A DNA stretch of 39,202 nt from Desulfotignum sp. (GCA_011389555.1 JAABUD010000191.1:1-39202); one strand, 5' to 3'. Positions 8,841 through 18,420 are shown, counted from the stretch's first letter. Notes: generated from the sequence alone by a model not told the origin. Numbers and translations are program-made.

Positions 8841-9054
8841 AAAAATGATTTATTTAATATACTGGGAGATGGCTTGTCAATACCAATTTTTTTCCTGCAC
8901 AACCACATCAAAAATTATGCATATGGCGCAAGTCTATTTTTCCGTATCATTCGGTGAGACAGATAGGTTCGATGATGCCTGTCCTGTATTCGAAATACCT
9001 GTCCGGTCAGGTTTCCCAAAAGTTTGTTTTTTCAATGTCTGGCAGCTTGGCCGT

Positions 9055-9594
9055 TTAGCTTAAAAGCACCATGCTGTACCAGCAGGGAAGCAGTTTGCCT
9101 TCTGCATTGAATTCCACTTTCATTCCCGACGGTTCCACTGTTTTTCCGATATCGATGCCGTAACAATCCATGGAAGGGCGGGCCATATGGGGAAACCGGC
9201 AGGGCTCTGGATAGGCGCACTCCTCGCACCAGACACAGAGGACCATGGCAAAGGCATGCATGAGATTGTGTGCCGTCATGGCCTCTTTTTCAATTTTCAC
9301 CGTAATCTCCTGACCCTTATGGGGATCTGCGGTCTGGATAATCATGGCTTTTCTGTAAATGGAAAAGGCTTCCATGAATTTTTCCGGGGAAATGTTCAGG
9401 TGCGGCGGGCAGGTCCAGTATTGGCCCCATCGCCTGCAACCAAACCGGCATTTTAAAAAGGACCGGGAATCAAAGACAATGGTGTCCGTGTCAATGATGC
9501 GGGCTTCGGCTGCTCCCAGTTCCATGGCTTTTTTTACCAGTGTTTCAAAAATTTTTTCCAACTTTTCTTCCTTTGTTATGTAGGTTCGGTTCAC
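9055..9594 (-). CDS. DUF2284 predicted metal-binding protein
   Basis: 179 aa. The Cys pattern is that of DUF2284: LKCRFGCRRWGQYWTCPPH, then CVWCEECAYPEPCRFPHMARP, giving at least eight Cys likely to hold a metal or Fe-S cluster. No enzymatic role is established for the family. It is the last gene of the cobalt/G3E/UroD/AAA/VWA operon, and a second DUF2284 gene sits in the methyl-transfer island at 32.8 kb, which links the family to corrinoid methyltransferases here. The start is GTG at 9594 with a weak ribosome-binding site, so the exact start is uncertain. Confidence 0.8.
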   Translation of the reverse strand: MNRTYITKEEKLEKIFETLVKKAMELGAAEARIIDTDTIVFDSRSFLKCRFGCRRWGQYWTCPPHLNISPEKFMEAFSIYRKAMIIQTADPHKGQEITVKIEKEAMTAHNLMHAFAMVLCVWCEECAYPEPCRFPHMARPSMDCYGIDIGKTVEPSGMKVEFNAEGKLLPCWYSMVLLS

Positions 9595-9615
9595 AGTATC
9601 ACGACCACCGGCAGG

Positions 9616-11892
9616 CTATCCTGTCAATCTTCGATAAAGGGCGGGAAGCAATGTAGGCAAAAGCTCTACCCGGGGCAGAATTATGCATTCCGTCTGTGGC
9701 GAAATCATCTGCAGGTAGTCACTGCCTTTCTGATCCGAAGTGATGATAAACGGGTGAATTTTTTTGCAACGCGCCTCCTGGACGGCTTTTTTCGTGTCGG
9801 CAATCGCATACTCCAGATTACCGTATTCCATGTCATAGGGCCGTCCATCCGTGAGCACTACCAGGATTTTAACGGCAGCTGAAACTTCTTCCAGTCTGGT
9901 TGTGGCATGGCGGACCACGGTCCCCATGCGGGTCAGTCCCTGGGGCTGGAGATTTCCCAACCGGTATTGGACCTTCTCGTCGTAAATTTCTTCAAAATCC
10001 TTGATTGTGAACATGTCCACACGGAAACGTCCTTCTGTACTGAATCCATAGATGGCGTAAGGATCTCCCAATGCTTCAAGGGCTTCGGCCATGATGGCCA
10101 TGGCTTCTTTCTGGATATCGATGATCTTGCGGCCATTGACCTCCTCATCGGTTGATCCACTCAGATCAACCAGGAAAAAAACCGAAACATCCCGCACTTT
10201 CTTTTCCCTCCGGATATAGATATTTTCAGGCATGGCCACGCCTGAATGCATGTCTGTCAGGGCTTGAACAAGGGCATCGATATCAAGGGAATCGCCAATG
10301 GGTTGTGCCTGGAATTTGCGGAACATTTCCGGTTTGAGTTTCATGAACTGCTTCCGGATAAGACGAATCGTGCCGTCCAGGCGTTTTTTGACATTCAAGA
10401 CAAAATCATTCTGGTGTTCCCGTGCAAACCGCTGCCGGACCTGGCACCAGTCAAGTTTGTAATCTGAAAGGTTCCTGTCCCACTCCTTGTAGAAAAACAA
10501 CTTCACGCTTTCTTTGAGTTCTTCAGGGTCCGGTGATGTGAACTCGATGTTGTCAAGCATTTCACCCAGCAGTTGCCAGAGGGCATCCGGTGCTCTTTCA
10601 CCGCCGGCGAGCAAGGAGGAGATCAATGCTTCCACAAGTTCCGGCGGGATGTCTTCGTATTCCTGGGATGCCTTCTTCTGGATCCATGTCAACGTATTGT
10701 CGGTCTCCTGCATCAGATCCGGAAGAATATCTCCCCACCAGGGCTTGGCGGCAGCGCCGACTGCTCCATCTGGAGAAATGCTGACTTCAGCTGGTGGAAA
10801 ATCCTTAAGGTATTTGTCCATCTCACGGGTCAGGCTGGGCAGCGACTGGATCAGCCGTTGGTCCGCATCTGCATGGATTCGGTCGGGATCGGTGAGGACA
10901 GTGCCGTCCAGTCCTGTGTACGGGAAGTTGTTCAGGAGCATGGCCTGATGGAGGGTCAGCAGCTTGAAGAACCTGAATTCAACTGCCTTGTCCGGCAGGT
11001 AAATAATTCTGCCGTCTGTGGCTGCTCCCCCTGTAAAACCGTTACATCCCAGCAGGACTGAATTTGACCGCAGTTCCACCACCTTTCCCAGGAGTGCTTC
11101 ACAGATGATGGACAAAATGTTTTTCTTTTCTTTCAATGCCACGCCGGAGGTCAGGATATCCCCGGTTTCCATTGATTTCTGAGAAATGCCGCTGAAAAAA
11201 TTGATAATTTCCTGCTCGGACCCGCTTTGTTTCAGCCCCTTGTCGATCCATCGGACGGTTTCATCGCTGTTCAGATTCAGACAGATTTTGTATCCCGATC
11301 GGATAAATTGATGGGCAGATTCAATGGAGCGGGTTGAAATCCTGATGGCCTGATCAAGCAGAAATCGCCATCGGGGCATTGTCTGGCTGCAGTTGGGTGC
11401 GGAAGATTCAATGAGATAGGCCTTGACCGCTTTCCAGATCCGTTGGGTATCGGTTGCTGCCTGGAAGGTCTGAAGGCCCTGGTTTCCCCAGTGAATGACG
11501 GATTCCGGGTCCTGCTGCCGGTCGAAGTTTTGCAGGGCATCCGGTGTACGGTTTAAAAAAGTGATGGCCACGTCTATGTCATATTTTGCCAGATCCAGTG
11601 CAAGTTTTGCCCATTGCGCTATGAAACGGTTGTCCCTGGGCAGGGCATCAACCGCGTCAAAAAACGGCAGCAGCAGGGACCAGTTGGTCCTGCAGACCTG
11701 TTTTGCCTGGGCGAAAAGAACTTTTTTGCCTGAAAGCTTTTCCGCTGCCCGGATGCGCTTTTCCACCTCGTCCAGAAATTTTTTTTTGGGTCCCGGGCGC
11801 AGGTAGGTTGAAGCAGTAATGGCCGCTTCATATGCCTCCATTCCAGCCCGGCTGCTGCCGGTCACATCCATGTCCGTATCCGCTGCATGCAT
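9616..11892 (-). CDS. VWA-domain protein of the NorD/CbbO type
   Basis: About 758 aa. The C-terminal 190 residues are a von Willebrand A domain with a MIDAS motif (VFFLVDLSGSTDE), the later Thr in GLTRMGTV and the Asp in LVVLTDGRP. The long N-terminal part is mostly helical and of unclear family, as in NorD/CbbO. The gene follows a MoxR-type AAA+ ATPase, the standard pairing for protein-remodelling or metal-insertion systems: NorQ/NorD, CbbQ/CbbO, and CobS/CobT of cobaltochelatase. I prefer the ATG at 11892, just after the upstream stop; an alternative ATG at 11949 would overlap the ATPase gene. The client is probably the adjacent methyltransferase or a cobalt/corrinoid step (inference). Confidence 0.8.
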   Translation of the reverse strand: MHAADTDMDVTGSSRAGMEAYEAAITASTYLRPGPKKKFLDEVEKRIRAAEKLSGKKVLFAQAKQVCRTNWSLLLPFFDAVDALPRDNRFIAQWAKLALDLAKYDIDVAITFLNRTPDALQNFDRQQDPESVIHWGNQGLQTFQAATDTQRIWKAVKAYLIESSAPNCSQTMPRWRFLLDQAIRISTRSIESAHQFIRSGYKICLNLNSDETVRWIDKGLKQSGSEQEIINFFSGISQKSMETGDILTSGVALKEKKNILSIICEALLGKVVELRSNSVLLGCNGFTGGAATDGRIIYLPDKAVEFRFFKLLTLHQAMLLNNFPYTGLDGTVLTDPDRIHADADQRLIQSLPSLTREMDKYLKDFPPAEVSISPDGAVGAAAKPWWGDILPDLMQETDNTLTWIQKKASQEYEDIPPELVEALISSLLAGGERAPDALWQLLGEMLDNIEFTSPDPEELKESVKLFFYKEWDRNLSDYKLDWCQVRQRFAREHQNDFVLNVKKRLDGTIRLIRKQFMKLKPEMFRKFQAQPIGDSLDIDALVQALTDMHSGVAMPENIYIRREKKVRDVSVFFLVDLSGSTDEEVNGRKIIDIQKEAMAIMAEALEALGDPYAIYGFSTEGRFRVDMFTIKDFEEIYDEKVQYRLGNLQPQGLTRMGTVVRHATTRLEEVSAAVKILVVLTDGRPYDMEYGNLEYAIADTKKAVQEARCKKIHPFIITSDQKGSDYLQMISPQTECIILPRVELLPTLLPALYRRLTG

Positions 11893-11896
11893 GGGA

Positions 11897-12703
11897 TCAG
11901 AATATTCCGGCAACGATTTCTTTAATGGCTTCCTGTATCTCGATATCATCGGTCATCGCTCTTGTTACGGCTGCTTCACAGGCGCTCAGCGGGGGTACAC
12001 CGTCTGAAATCAGCCGGCCGGCATAAACCAGCAGCCTGGTGCTGATACCTTCTTCCAGGCCGTGCTGCCGCAGGTTACGAACCATTTCACCCAGTCTGAC
12101 AAGAGATTCAGCCGTTTTCTGGTCCACGTTTCCCTCTTCCATGATAATCATCTGCTCCTCCCGAGGGGGAGGATAGGTAAAATCAATTGCCAGAAACCGC
12201 TGCCGGGTGGAGTGTTTAAGGTCTTTCATCACACTCTGGTACCCGGGGTTGTATGACATGACAATCAGAAAATCCGGATGGGCTTCCAGCAGCAGTCCCT
12301 GTTTCTCCTGGGGCAGTATCCGACGGTTGTCCGTCAGGGGGTGAATCACAACCGTGGTATCTTTTCTGGCTTCCACCGCCTCATCCAGGTAGCAGATGGC
12401 CCCGTGCTTGACAGCCAGACTCAGGGGACCGTCCTGCCAGATGGTTTGATTATCTTTCAACAGGTAACGCCCGACAAGGTCCGAGGCGGTCAGATCTTCA
12501 TGGCAGGCAATGGTGACCAGAGGGCAGGACAGCTTCCAGGCCATATGTTCCAGAAAGCGGGTTTTCCCGCACCCGGTCGGTCCTTTGAGCAGAACCGGCA
12601 GTTTCAGCCTGTATGCTGATTCAAACAGGCTGATTTCATCGCCGGTTGATACATAAAAGGGTTCGCTGGTAATATGATAGTCTTCGATTTTAATGCCGTT
12701 CAT
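11897..12703 (-). CDS. MoxR-type AAA+ ATPase (NorQ/CbbQ family)
   Basis: 268 aa from [10 protein letters not shown]. Walker A is [11 protein letters not shown] (about residue 45), Walker B is [13 protein letters not shown], sensor 1 is [10 protein letters not shown], and the arginine-finger region is LKHSTRQRF. The CbbQ/NorQ C-terminal domain follows. The open frame extends 38 codons upstream into the end of the UroD-family gene, and I reject that extension. Such ATPases use a VWA partner, encoded next, to remodel a target enzyme or load a cofactor. Context: same operon as cobalt uptake genes, G3E GTPases and a UroD methyltransferase. Confidence 0.85.
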   Translation of the reverse strand: MNGIKIEDYHITSEPFYVSTGDEISLFESAYRLKLPVLLKGPTGCGKTRFLEHMAWKLSCPLVTIACHEDLTASDLVGRYLLKDNQTIWQDGPLSLAVKHGAICYLDEAVEARKDTTVVIHPLTDNRRILPQEKQGLLLEAHPDFLIVMSYNPGYQSVMKDLKHSTRQRFLAIDFTYPPPREEQMIIMEEGNVDQKTAESLVRLGEMVRNLRQHGLEEGISTRLLVYAGRLISDGVPPLSACEAAVTRAMTDDIEIQEAIKEIVAGIF

Positions 12704-12813
12704 ATTCTTGCGGGGTATGGTTTGCTGCTGAGGATTCTGCACAAAATCTCTCCCGTTTGCCTGTGATTTTGAGCCCGGGCAGAATTTTGACCCGGGCTCA
12801 AAAAGATTCAATA

Positions 12814-13860
12814 TCAATACTTGCCGTATAATTCTGCTGCTTCCATCATGGCAATGGCGTTCATAAGGGAACCGTTGGGCGGAAATTCACACCCGGTTGA
12901 AAGGATGAATCCACCATCTTTTCCCAGCTCTTCTATTTGTTTTTTGCACTCCATTTTCATCTCTTCAGCCGTGCCTAAGAAAGCATAAGTTGCCGGGCTG
13001 ACATATCCGACCAGGGTTGTTTTCTTGCCCCATTTTTCTTTGGTTTCGACCATGGAAGCACAGTCATCCGGCTCATAGGCAAAGGATATGGCAACCGGGT
13101 CCATGGCTTCTATCTGGGCATCAAAATAGATCCCGTTACCGCAGTTGTGAACCATAACCATCATATTGTTGGCACGGATTTCATCGGCCAGCCGCTTGGT
13201 GAATTCCGCTTCAGTAGCAGTCCACATTTTCTTGCTCATGATGGACTGAGATGCAAACAGGGTATCCAGTACAATGGCATGCACGCCTGTTTTGGCATAC
13301 GCCCGGATATAGTCGATCAACACATCGGTGATAATTTCTTCAGCGGCAATGACAGCTTCCGGATGTTTATAACAGTCTCTGAAAAGGTTTTCAGCACCCC
13401 GCATCATGTTGAGAATACCCAGGGGTCCATAAACAAACCCCATGACAGCGGTATCTTTTGCCTTTTCATTGCAAACGATGTCCATGTATTTGAGAGCTTG
13501 CTGCATGCGGGGAGCCTTTGCCACATCGATCCGTTCGACCTTGGCATAATCATCCGGGGATTTGATAAAGGGGTTGTCATAATTGGGATGGGCCGTATCT
13601 TCGATGGGATACACCATTTCCTGACCGAAATCCGCTGCCTCCACAGAGAGATCCACCAAACCAAGAATCCCGTCAAATCCGATGAGATCCTGGGCCTGGA
13701 CCATGCATTTTGCAGCCAGTTCCCCGTCCTGGGTCCATTCTGCATAGGTGATACCGTAAACCCGTCTGGAAGCCCCGCAGACCAGTGGTGCTGCCGGAAC
13801 GCGATCCGGTATGCCGCCCTGTAAAACTGTTCCGATTCTTTCTAACGATGTCATTGTCAT
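12814..13860 (-). CDS. UroD-family corrinoid methyltransferase (MtaA/CmuA-like)
   Basis: 348 aa from [10 protein letters not shown], with GGAGG eight bases upstream. The frame is open 56 codons further but has no better start. This is the uroporphyrinogen-decarboxylase superfamily, in the methylcobamide methyltransferase branch rather than true HemE: it has the zinc motif H-x-C-G (VHNCGNG, about residue 245) and the third ligand Cys in [11 protein letters not shown] near the C-terminus. Such enzymes move a methyl group between a corrinoid protein and a thiol or other acceptor. It lies within the cobalt-uptake operon between the Sec-containing G3E protein and the AAA+/VWA pair, so it is the likely client of those factors (inference). 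Confidence 0.85.
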   Translation of the reverse strand: MTMTSLERIGTVLQGGIPDRVPAAPLVCGASRRVYGITYAEWTQDGELAAKCMVQAQDLIGFDGILGLVDLSVEAADFGQEMVYPIEDTAHPNYDNPFIKSPDDYAKVERIDVAKAPRMQQALKYMDIVCNEKAKDTAVMGFVYGPLGILNMMRGAENLFRDCYKHPEAVIAAEEIITDVLIDYIRAYAKTGVHAIVLDTLFASQSIMSKKMWTATEAEFTKRLADEIRANNMMVMVHNCGNGIYFDAQIEAMDPVAISFAYEPDDCASMVETKEKWGKKTTLVGYVSPATYAFLGTAEEMKMECKKQIEELGKDGGFILSTGCEFPPNGSLMNAIAMMEAAELYGKY

Positions 13861-13901
13861 GATGTACCTCCTCAATGTTTTGGTTTCTAACTGCATGCCA
13901 T

Positions 13902-14522
13902 TTACATTTTGTGTTTTCCGTTTGTTATTTGATCTGACATGATCTGCTGTGCCAGGGCACCGATTACCGAACTGTTCTGATGATCCAGCACCAGAATATT
14001 TTGGCCCTGTATGTTCAGGGTGGCGCAAATGGTTTCAGTTTTTCCTGAATCTATCCGGTCTGCCCTGCTGATGGCAATGGAGTCGGCCTCCTGGATATGC
14101 CCTTTGATCAGCCCGGGCCTTGCTTCCCAGTGAAAGAAAAAGTCAGGCCCGTCAATCAGTGTGACAAAGGGGCCTATGGTGTAGCGGATATCTCTTAACC
14201 CCATGGCAACAACCTCTTTAAGCTCCTTTGTGACGATCATTTCCGATGGTTCAAGAAAGAGGAAATCCGGATCTACTGACCGCTTGATCTTTTTTTTGAG
14301 TGCTACCAGACCGGCAGCTAGGGAACAGCCCAGTCACCCGCCACGCAGGTATTCGACGGTTACCTGGTGCTGATGGATAAAATCCGGATCATAAGTTTCT
14401 TTGCCGTCTTCGTTGACAATGACGGCACATCGGAAGCCACGCCCTGAAAGGATCGTTATAAGGGACTTGATGGCGGTCGTTTTGCCACTTTCAAATGTTC
14501 CGGATATACTGACCAGTTTCAT
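13902..14522 (-). CDS. G3E/CobW-like P-loop protein, apparent selenoprotein (Sec63)
   Basis: 206 aa when the UGA at 14334-14336 is read through. The N-terminus has a P-loop (SGTFESGKTT) and a VNEDGKETYD switch-like segment. The UGA occurs in LRGG-UGA-LGCS, exactly where G3E GTPases have the metal-binding GGCxxC (the neighbouring 15051-15665 gene has GGGCICC). Downstream, FLFLEPSEM matches the conserved VEPTG/VEPSG strand and ISRADRID replaces NKxD. A strong SECIS-like hairpin follows the UGA. The start ATG follows AGGAAG, and the gene lies 21 bp from its upstream neighbour. It probably has a metal-trafficking or activator role for a corrinoid or metalloenzyme. Without readthrough it would be split into a 62-aa and a 112-aa piece. 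Confidence 0.8.
14302..14318 (-). promoter_or_regulatory. SECIS-like hairpin for Sec63 of the G3E protein
   Basis: GCTGCC pairs with GGTAGC (six pairs, one G-U) around a GGTCT loop. The loop GGT lies 22-24 bases after the UGA. The GGTCT loop is the same as that of the E. coli fdhF SECIS, at nearly the same distance. Confidence 0.7.
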
Positions 14523-14543
14523 GGGTTCTTCCTGAATCCCGGA

Positions 14544-15044
14544 TTACTCATCCAGAGACAATTGATCTTTGAGTTGTTTGATATATGCCTGTTTTGATGT
14601 GACAAAATCAAATTCATCAAAATATGCATGCTCTTTTTCCTTCACCACCATGAGCCCTTTTCCCACGGCCACGTCATGAAGTCCATCCAGTGTCGCTTTT
14701 TTTACCATATCTTCCTTGATCCCCTGAACAATGCTGTTGATGGCAATGTAAAAATCCTTTACCGGGTGCGCAAGTTTTCCGTTGGAAAAGGTTCCGTGTC
14801 TGACCCCGATGGTGTCTGCTTTGATGGTCCCGGCTTCTGTGCGGATATGGGATTTTATGTGACCTATGCACCGGGCACCCGCATCCATACATTTTTGGGC
14901 AATGACCATCATCATCTCTTCGGCCGTAGTTTTGACAAACAAGGTATCCATGGGATCTGTCCGGCTCAACCTGGCGGCCACGCCATACCCGCTGACTCCG
15001 TGCTCTGTGTAACATCCGGGTACTGTTTTGTTTTCAGGTTCCAT
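14544..15044 (-). CDS. Unknown protein between two G3E-type genes
   Basis: 166 aa; start ATG at 15044 with GGAGGAG about nine bases upstream; six bases after the stop of the upstream GTPase gene. It is soluble, with no signal or membrane segment. Recognisable features are SGYGVAARLSRTDPMDTLFV, an ARCIGHIKSHIRTEAGTIKA stretch rich in His and Lys, and a charged C-terminus. I recognise no family. The tight spacing between two G3E-like proteins suggests it is the client, scaffold or regulatory partner of these GTPases. Confidence 0.75.
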   Translation of the reverse strand: MEPENKTVPGCYTEHGVSGYGVAARLSRTDPMDTLFVKTTAEEMMMVIAQKCMDAGARCIGHIKSHIRTEAGTIKADTIGVRHGTFSNGKLAHPVKDFYIAINSIVQGIKEDMVKKATLDGLHDVAVGKGLMVVKEKEHAYFDEFDFVTSKQAYIKQLKDQLSLDE

Positions 15045-15050
15045 GCGGAT

Positions 15051-15665
15051 TTACTCCTCCCAGTCCAGGATCTGCTGGACAAGTTCGTTGATGCCGATAT
15101 CCCTTATAGAGGAAAGGGTCACAATTTGGGCCTTGGTATTGTAGTTCCTTATCCGTTCCGACGACTGGCTGATACCCCGGGCATCCACTATATCGGTTTT
15201 GCTGATGGCTATAATGTCCGCATCTTTTAACTGGGTGGTTACCAGTTGACCGAGCATATCCATGTCCAGCAGTTCTGCCGGGCGGGTGGCATCAAAAAGA
15301 ACAATGGCGGGCCCCATGCTGATCTTTGCATCACGGCCGCCCATTTTGGCAGCCAGCTTCACCTGGTGAGGTACGGCAACGCCGGTGGGCTCTACCAGCA
15401 CATGGTCGGGTTTGTAGAGCCGGTACAGCTCGGCAAGGGTTTTGGCAAAACTTGAGGCCACCTCACAACAAATGCAGCCGCCGCCGATATCCTTGACCTG
15501 CATCCCGCTTTCTTCCATGATTTTACCGTCAACCGGGATCTCTCCAATTTCATTGACCACCAGGGCGACTTTTCGCTCTTTGTCTCCCTGCAGCACCCGG
15601 GACAGTTTCAACAGCAGGGTTGTTTTACCGCAACCCAAAAAACCGGCAATTTGTGTGATTTTCAT
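15051..15665 (-). CDS. G3E GTPase (CobW/HypB/UreG-type metal chaperone)
   Basis: 204 aa, a nucleotide-binding domain only, with no CobW C-terminal domain. Walker A is GFLGCGKTTLL, the NEIGEIPVDG switch follows, then the metal motif DIGGGCICCEV (CxCC), VEPTGVAVP, and SKTDIVD in place of NKxD. The start ATG overlaps the stop of the CbiQ-CbiO gene by one base (TAATG). G3E GTPases deliver Ni, Co or Zn or help load cofactors. Directly behind a cobalt transporter, cobalt delivery or corrinoid-protein activation is the likely role. Confidence 0.88.
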   Translation of the reverse strand: MKITQIAGFLGCGKTTLLLKLSRVLQGDKERKVALVVNEIGEIPVDGKIMEESGMQVKDIGGGCICCEVASSFAKTLAELYRLYKPDHVLVEPTGVAVPHQVKLAAKMGGRDAKISMGPAIVLFDATRPAELLDMDMLGQLVTTQLKDADIIAISKTDIVDARGISQSSERIRNYNTKAQIVTLSSIRDIGINELVQQILDWEE

Positions 15666-17335
15666 TAGATATCCTCTCTGTTGCTATCAGTAAAAAGATC
15701 GTCCGACTGGATAAATGGGGTATCGATTGCAGAAGCAGGACTTCGGCAGATGGAATGATTTTGCAGAAACAAAATGGCTTCATCAATGGTCAACGGAATT
15801 TTGCTACAGTGGGTCGGATCAGTCAATATCCGCTGAAACATCCTGGTCAGGATCGGTGTTTCAAGTCTTGACCGCCGTAACAGCGGCGCATCGGTCAGAA
15901 TGCTCCGGGCATCATTGTCTGCCACCATTCTCCCGTTGTCAAGAATGATAATTCTCCGGGCCAGCCGGGCAGCAAGATTCATATCATGGGTGACAACAAT
16001 GATCGTATAGCCGTGATGGCCGTTTAAATGACGCAGGTGGTGGACCAGCTGACGGGAAGCAGCAGGATCGAGATTGGCAAAAGGTTCATCGAGCAGAAGC
16101 AGGGGGGGCTTCATGGCAATCAGGCCTGCCAGTCCGACCCGTTTCATCTGTCCGTAACTCAGCCGGTGGATGGGCCGGTCTGCAAGATCTGATATCCCCA
16201 TGAGTTCCATTGCCGTATCCGTAAGCCGGGTGACCATTTCCGGCGGAAAATTCAGATTGGCAGGGCCGTAACTGACATCTTCACGCACATGGGTGCAAAA
16301 AAGCTGATTATCGGGGTCCTGACAGAGGAATCCGACATGACGGAAGATATGGTTTCGCATTTTTTTGTCAAGCAGTTGCCCTTCCAGATAAATTCGGCCC
16401 CGGGTGGGAGTTTCAATGCCGCTGAGCAATTTCAAAAGTGTGGTTTTTCCGGCACCATTGGCGCCACAGAGAACCACCAGTTCATTTTCATCAACGGTAA
16501 AGGAAATATCTTTCAGTACGACGGTACCACTGAGATAATGGCTCAGGCTCGAACAACTGACCACCGGTAGAGATGCATTTTTGTAATCGGGTGTAATGTC
16601 GCACTGGTTGGGGCATTGCGCAGTAAACGGGTCTGTCTGGACCGGGTTTGTTCCGCCGTTACTGCCTGCATATTCTCCCCGGCTGACCATGGCTTCCTGG
16701 ATCCTCACGGCCCGGTCATAAGATCTCAAAAAGACCTGCGCCAGAATTCTGGAGGTTGTCCGAAGCTTGTGTCTGTAGGTTGTAAGACCTCCCCGTACCT
16801 GGGCAGAATGTCTCATTGTATGAAATCCATTCATCAGCAGAGAAATGTAGCGATATCCCATGGCCAGGGTTTCAAGAAAGATGACAGGTACCCGGAACCA
16901 TTTCAATGCATTTAGAAGCGCATTGAACGGTGTTGTCAAAAATACGGCAGCCATCCACGACATGTCACAGGCGACCCGGGCTGCAGCAGACAACCCGAGT
17001 TGAAAGCCTTCTTGATAAAAGGTGACAGGTCCGAGAACCGCCGCGGGAGTCACGCCGAATCCGGCGGAAAATCCCAAAATCACTACAGCCGTTGACCAGG
17101 CAGGAAGGATGAAGAATAGCAGAAAGAGGCGGACAGGAATCCGTGACCAGGCAGCAAGGGCAGTTCCCAACAGAAACAGAAAGATGGAAAGCCGTATCTC
17201 GGCAAAATAAATATTCATTGCCACGGCAGTACACAGCAGAGCCAGCTTGAACCGGGCATCCATAAGATGGAGACCGTAAAAGAAGCGGCTTTCATGATAA
17301 TGCTGTATGCGTTTTTCCAACGTGTCAGGCGGCAT
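15665..17335 (-). CDS. cbiQO: CbiQ-CbiO fusion: cobalt ECF transporter T component plus ATPase
   Basis: 556 aa. Residues about 1-235 form a CbiQ/EcfT membrane protein with four to five hydrophobic segments and the EcfT coupling motif region QVRGG (about residue 180), followed by SRGEY. A linker of about 35 residues leads into a complete CbiO ATPase: Walker A CGANGAGKTTL, Q-loop CQDPDNQLF, signature LSYGQMKRV, Walker B LLLLDEPFANLD and switch His VVTHD. T and A components are normally separate proteins in this system. The gene overlaps the end of the CbiM gene by 11 bp. Confidence 0.92.
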   Translation of the reverse strand: MPPDTLEKRIQHYHESRFFYGLHLMDARFKLALLCTAVAMNIYFAEIRLSIFLFLLGTALAAWSRIPVRLFLLFFILPAWSTAVVILGFSAGFGVTPAAVLGPVTFYQEGFQLGLSAAARVACDMSWMAAVFLTTPFNALLNALKWFRVPVIFLETLAMGYRYISLLMNGFHTMRHSAQVRGGLTTYRHKLRTTSRILAQVFLRSYDRAVRIQEAMVSRGEYAGSNGGTNPVQTDPFTAQCPNQCDITPDYKNASLPVVSCSSLSHYLSGTVVLKDISFTVDENELVVLCGANGAGKTTLLKLLSGIETPTRGRIYLEGQLLDKKMRNHIFRHVGFLCQDPDNQLFCTHVREDVSYGPANLNFPPEMVTRLTDTAMELMGISDLADRPIHRLSYGQMKRVGLAGLIAMKPPLLLLDEPFANLDPAASRQLVHHLRHLNGHHGYTIIVVTHDMNLAARLARRIIILDNGRMVADNDARSILTDAPLLRRSRLETPILTRMFQRILTDPTHCSKIPLTIDEAILFLQNHSICRSPASAIDTPFIQSDDLFTDSNREDI

Positions 17336-18362
17336 AATCCTCCCTGTCTCTATGACCGATCAGATGCCACCAGCGGCCGAAAATGAATCCGCAGACAGCA
17401 CCGCTTGAAAGCAGAAGGGCATTCCAAAGATCACCCATTGATTCAATATCTATGTAAGGGGATCTGGGGGTGAGACCGGCCTCTTCAGCCAGCGTTTCAT
17501 TGACAGCCTCATCCATCCCTGTAAATGTTTTTTTCGGCTGTATCGTCTCTTCAGTCATCTGGTTTTCCTTGGGAATATTCCCATCCGGGCTGTTGGCAGC
17601 AGCGATCGGTTTCACAGATACCCACCAGAAAAAAAGAGTGAGAAAAATTGACAGTAAGGCGATACCGGCCACTTTGGCAGCCCGGGAGGCCGGAGGAGGA
17701 ACAAGGCCCAGATCGGCCAGCACCTCAGGGCGCTGTTTGTATATATATTGCAGCGCCATGCCGGTGATCGCCATTTCACCGATGGCAATGGGCACCTGAG
17801 TGGGAAGGTACGCACCATATATTACGGCAAGATAGCCTGTAAAGGCATACTGCGGGTCAGGCGCTCCGGCAAGTTCCCCTGCCAGGATCAGACCGGAACC
17901 GGCATATACCATCAGATTACCGATAAGACCGCCTGCCAGGCCTGCAAACCAGAGAGGAAGACCGATTTTTTTTGCCATCCAAAAAAACCCCCAGCCTCCC
18001 AGGCTGCCAAACAGACCCAGTGCAATCACATTCGCCCCCCAGGTTCCAAATCCGCCGTGGGAAAAAAATGCAGCCTGCAGGAGCAGGGTGCCTCCGGTCA
18101 GGGCGATGGCAATGGCCGGACCGAAAAGAATGGCAATAAAGGGAGTACCGCAGGGGTGAGAGCAGGTTCCTGTGAAAGCGGGTATGGGAATCAGAGAGAC
18201 AAAGAAGATCAGTGCGCCTGCCATACCCAGCAGGGGACGTTTGTTTGGAAAGGCCGCGGCAAATTGTTTCATTTTTTTGCTGCCGTACCAGGCCAGGGCC
18301 AGTCCGGCCCCGGTATATCCAATGGCGCTTCCCCCGGTGATAATCCCTTCAGTGATATGCAT
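17325..18362 (-). CDS. cbiM: CbiM-type cobalt substrate-binding protein with CbiN/PDGLE-like C-terminus
   Basis: 345 aa from MHITEGIITG, the diagnostic CbiM N-terminus whose His2 binds the metal. A GAGGA site precedes this ATG; the frame extends 18 codons further. Residues about 1-215 are the multi-span CbiM core (CSHPCGTPF, TGGTLLLQAAFFSHGGFGTW, GNLMVYAGSG). After a membrane segment near 225-250 comes a soluble loop and a final hydrophobic helix, consistent with a fused CbiN/PDGLE module. It is the first gene of the operon and imports Co2+ (possibly Ni2+) for corrinoid synthesis. Confidence 0.9.
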   Translation of the reverse strand: MHITEGIITGGSAIGYTGAGLALAWYGSKKMKQFAAAFPNKRPLLGMAGALIFFVSLIPIPAFTGTCSHPCGTPFIAILFGPAIAIALTGGTLLLQAAFFSHGGFGTWGANVIALGLFGSLGGWGFFWMAKKIGLPLWFAGLAGGLIGNLMVYAGSGLILAGELAGAPDPQYAFTGYLAVIYGAYLPTQVPIAIGEMAITGMALQYIYKQRPEVLADLGLVPPPASRAAKVAGIALLSIFLTLFFWWVSVKPIAAANSPDGNIPKENQMTEETIQPKKTFTGMDEAVNETLAEEAGLTPRSPYIDIESMGDLWNALLLSSGAVCGFIFGRWWHLIGHRDREDYAA

Positions 18363-18420
18363 CTTTTTCCTCAGGTATGTCCTGCTCTGGCCGGTACTTT
18401 CTGAACAGAACGGCATCTTC

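Noticed and set aside
12704-12817. N-terminal extension of the MoxR ATPase
   Set aside because: The 38 extra codons run up to the end of the upstream gene and are unlike the family; [10 protein letters not shown] is the better start.
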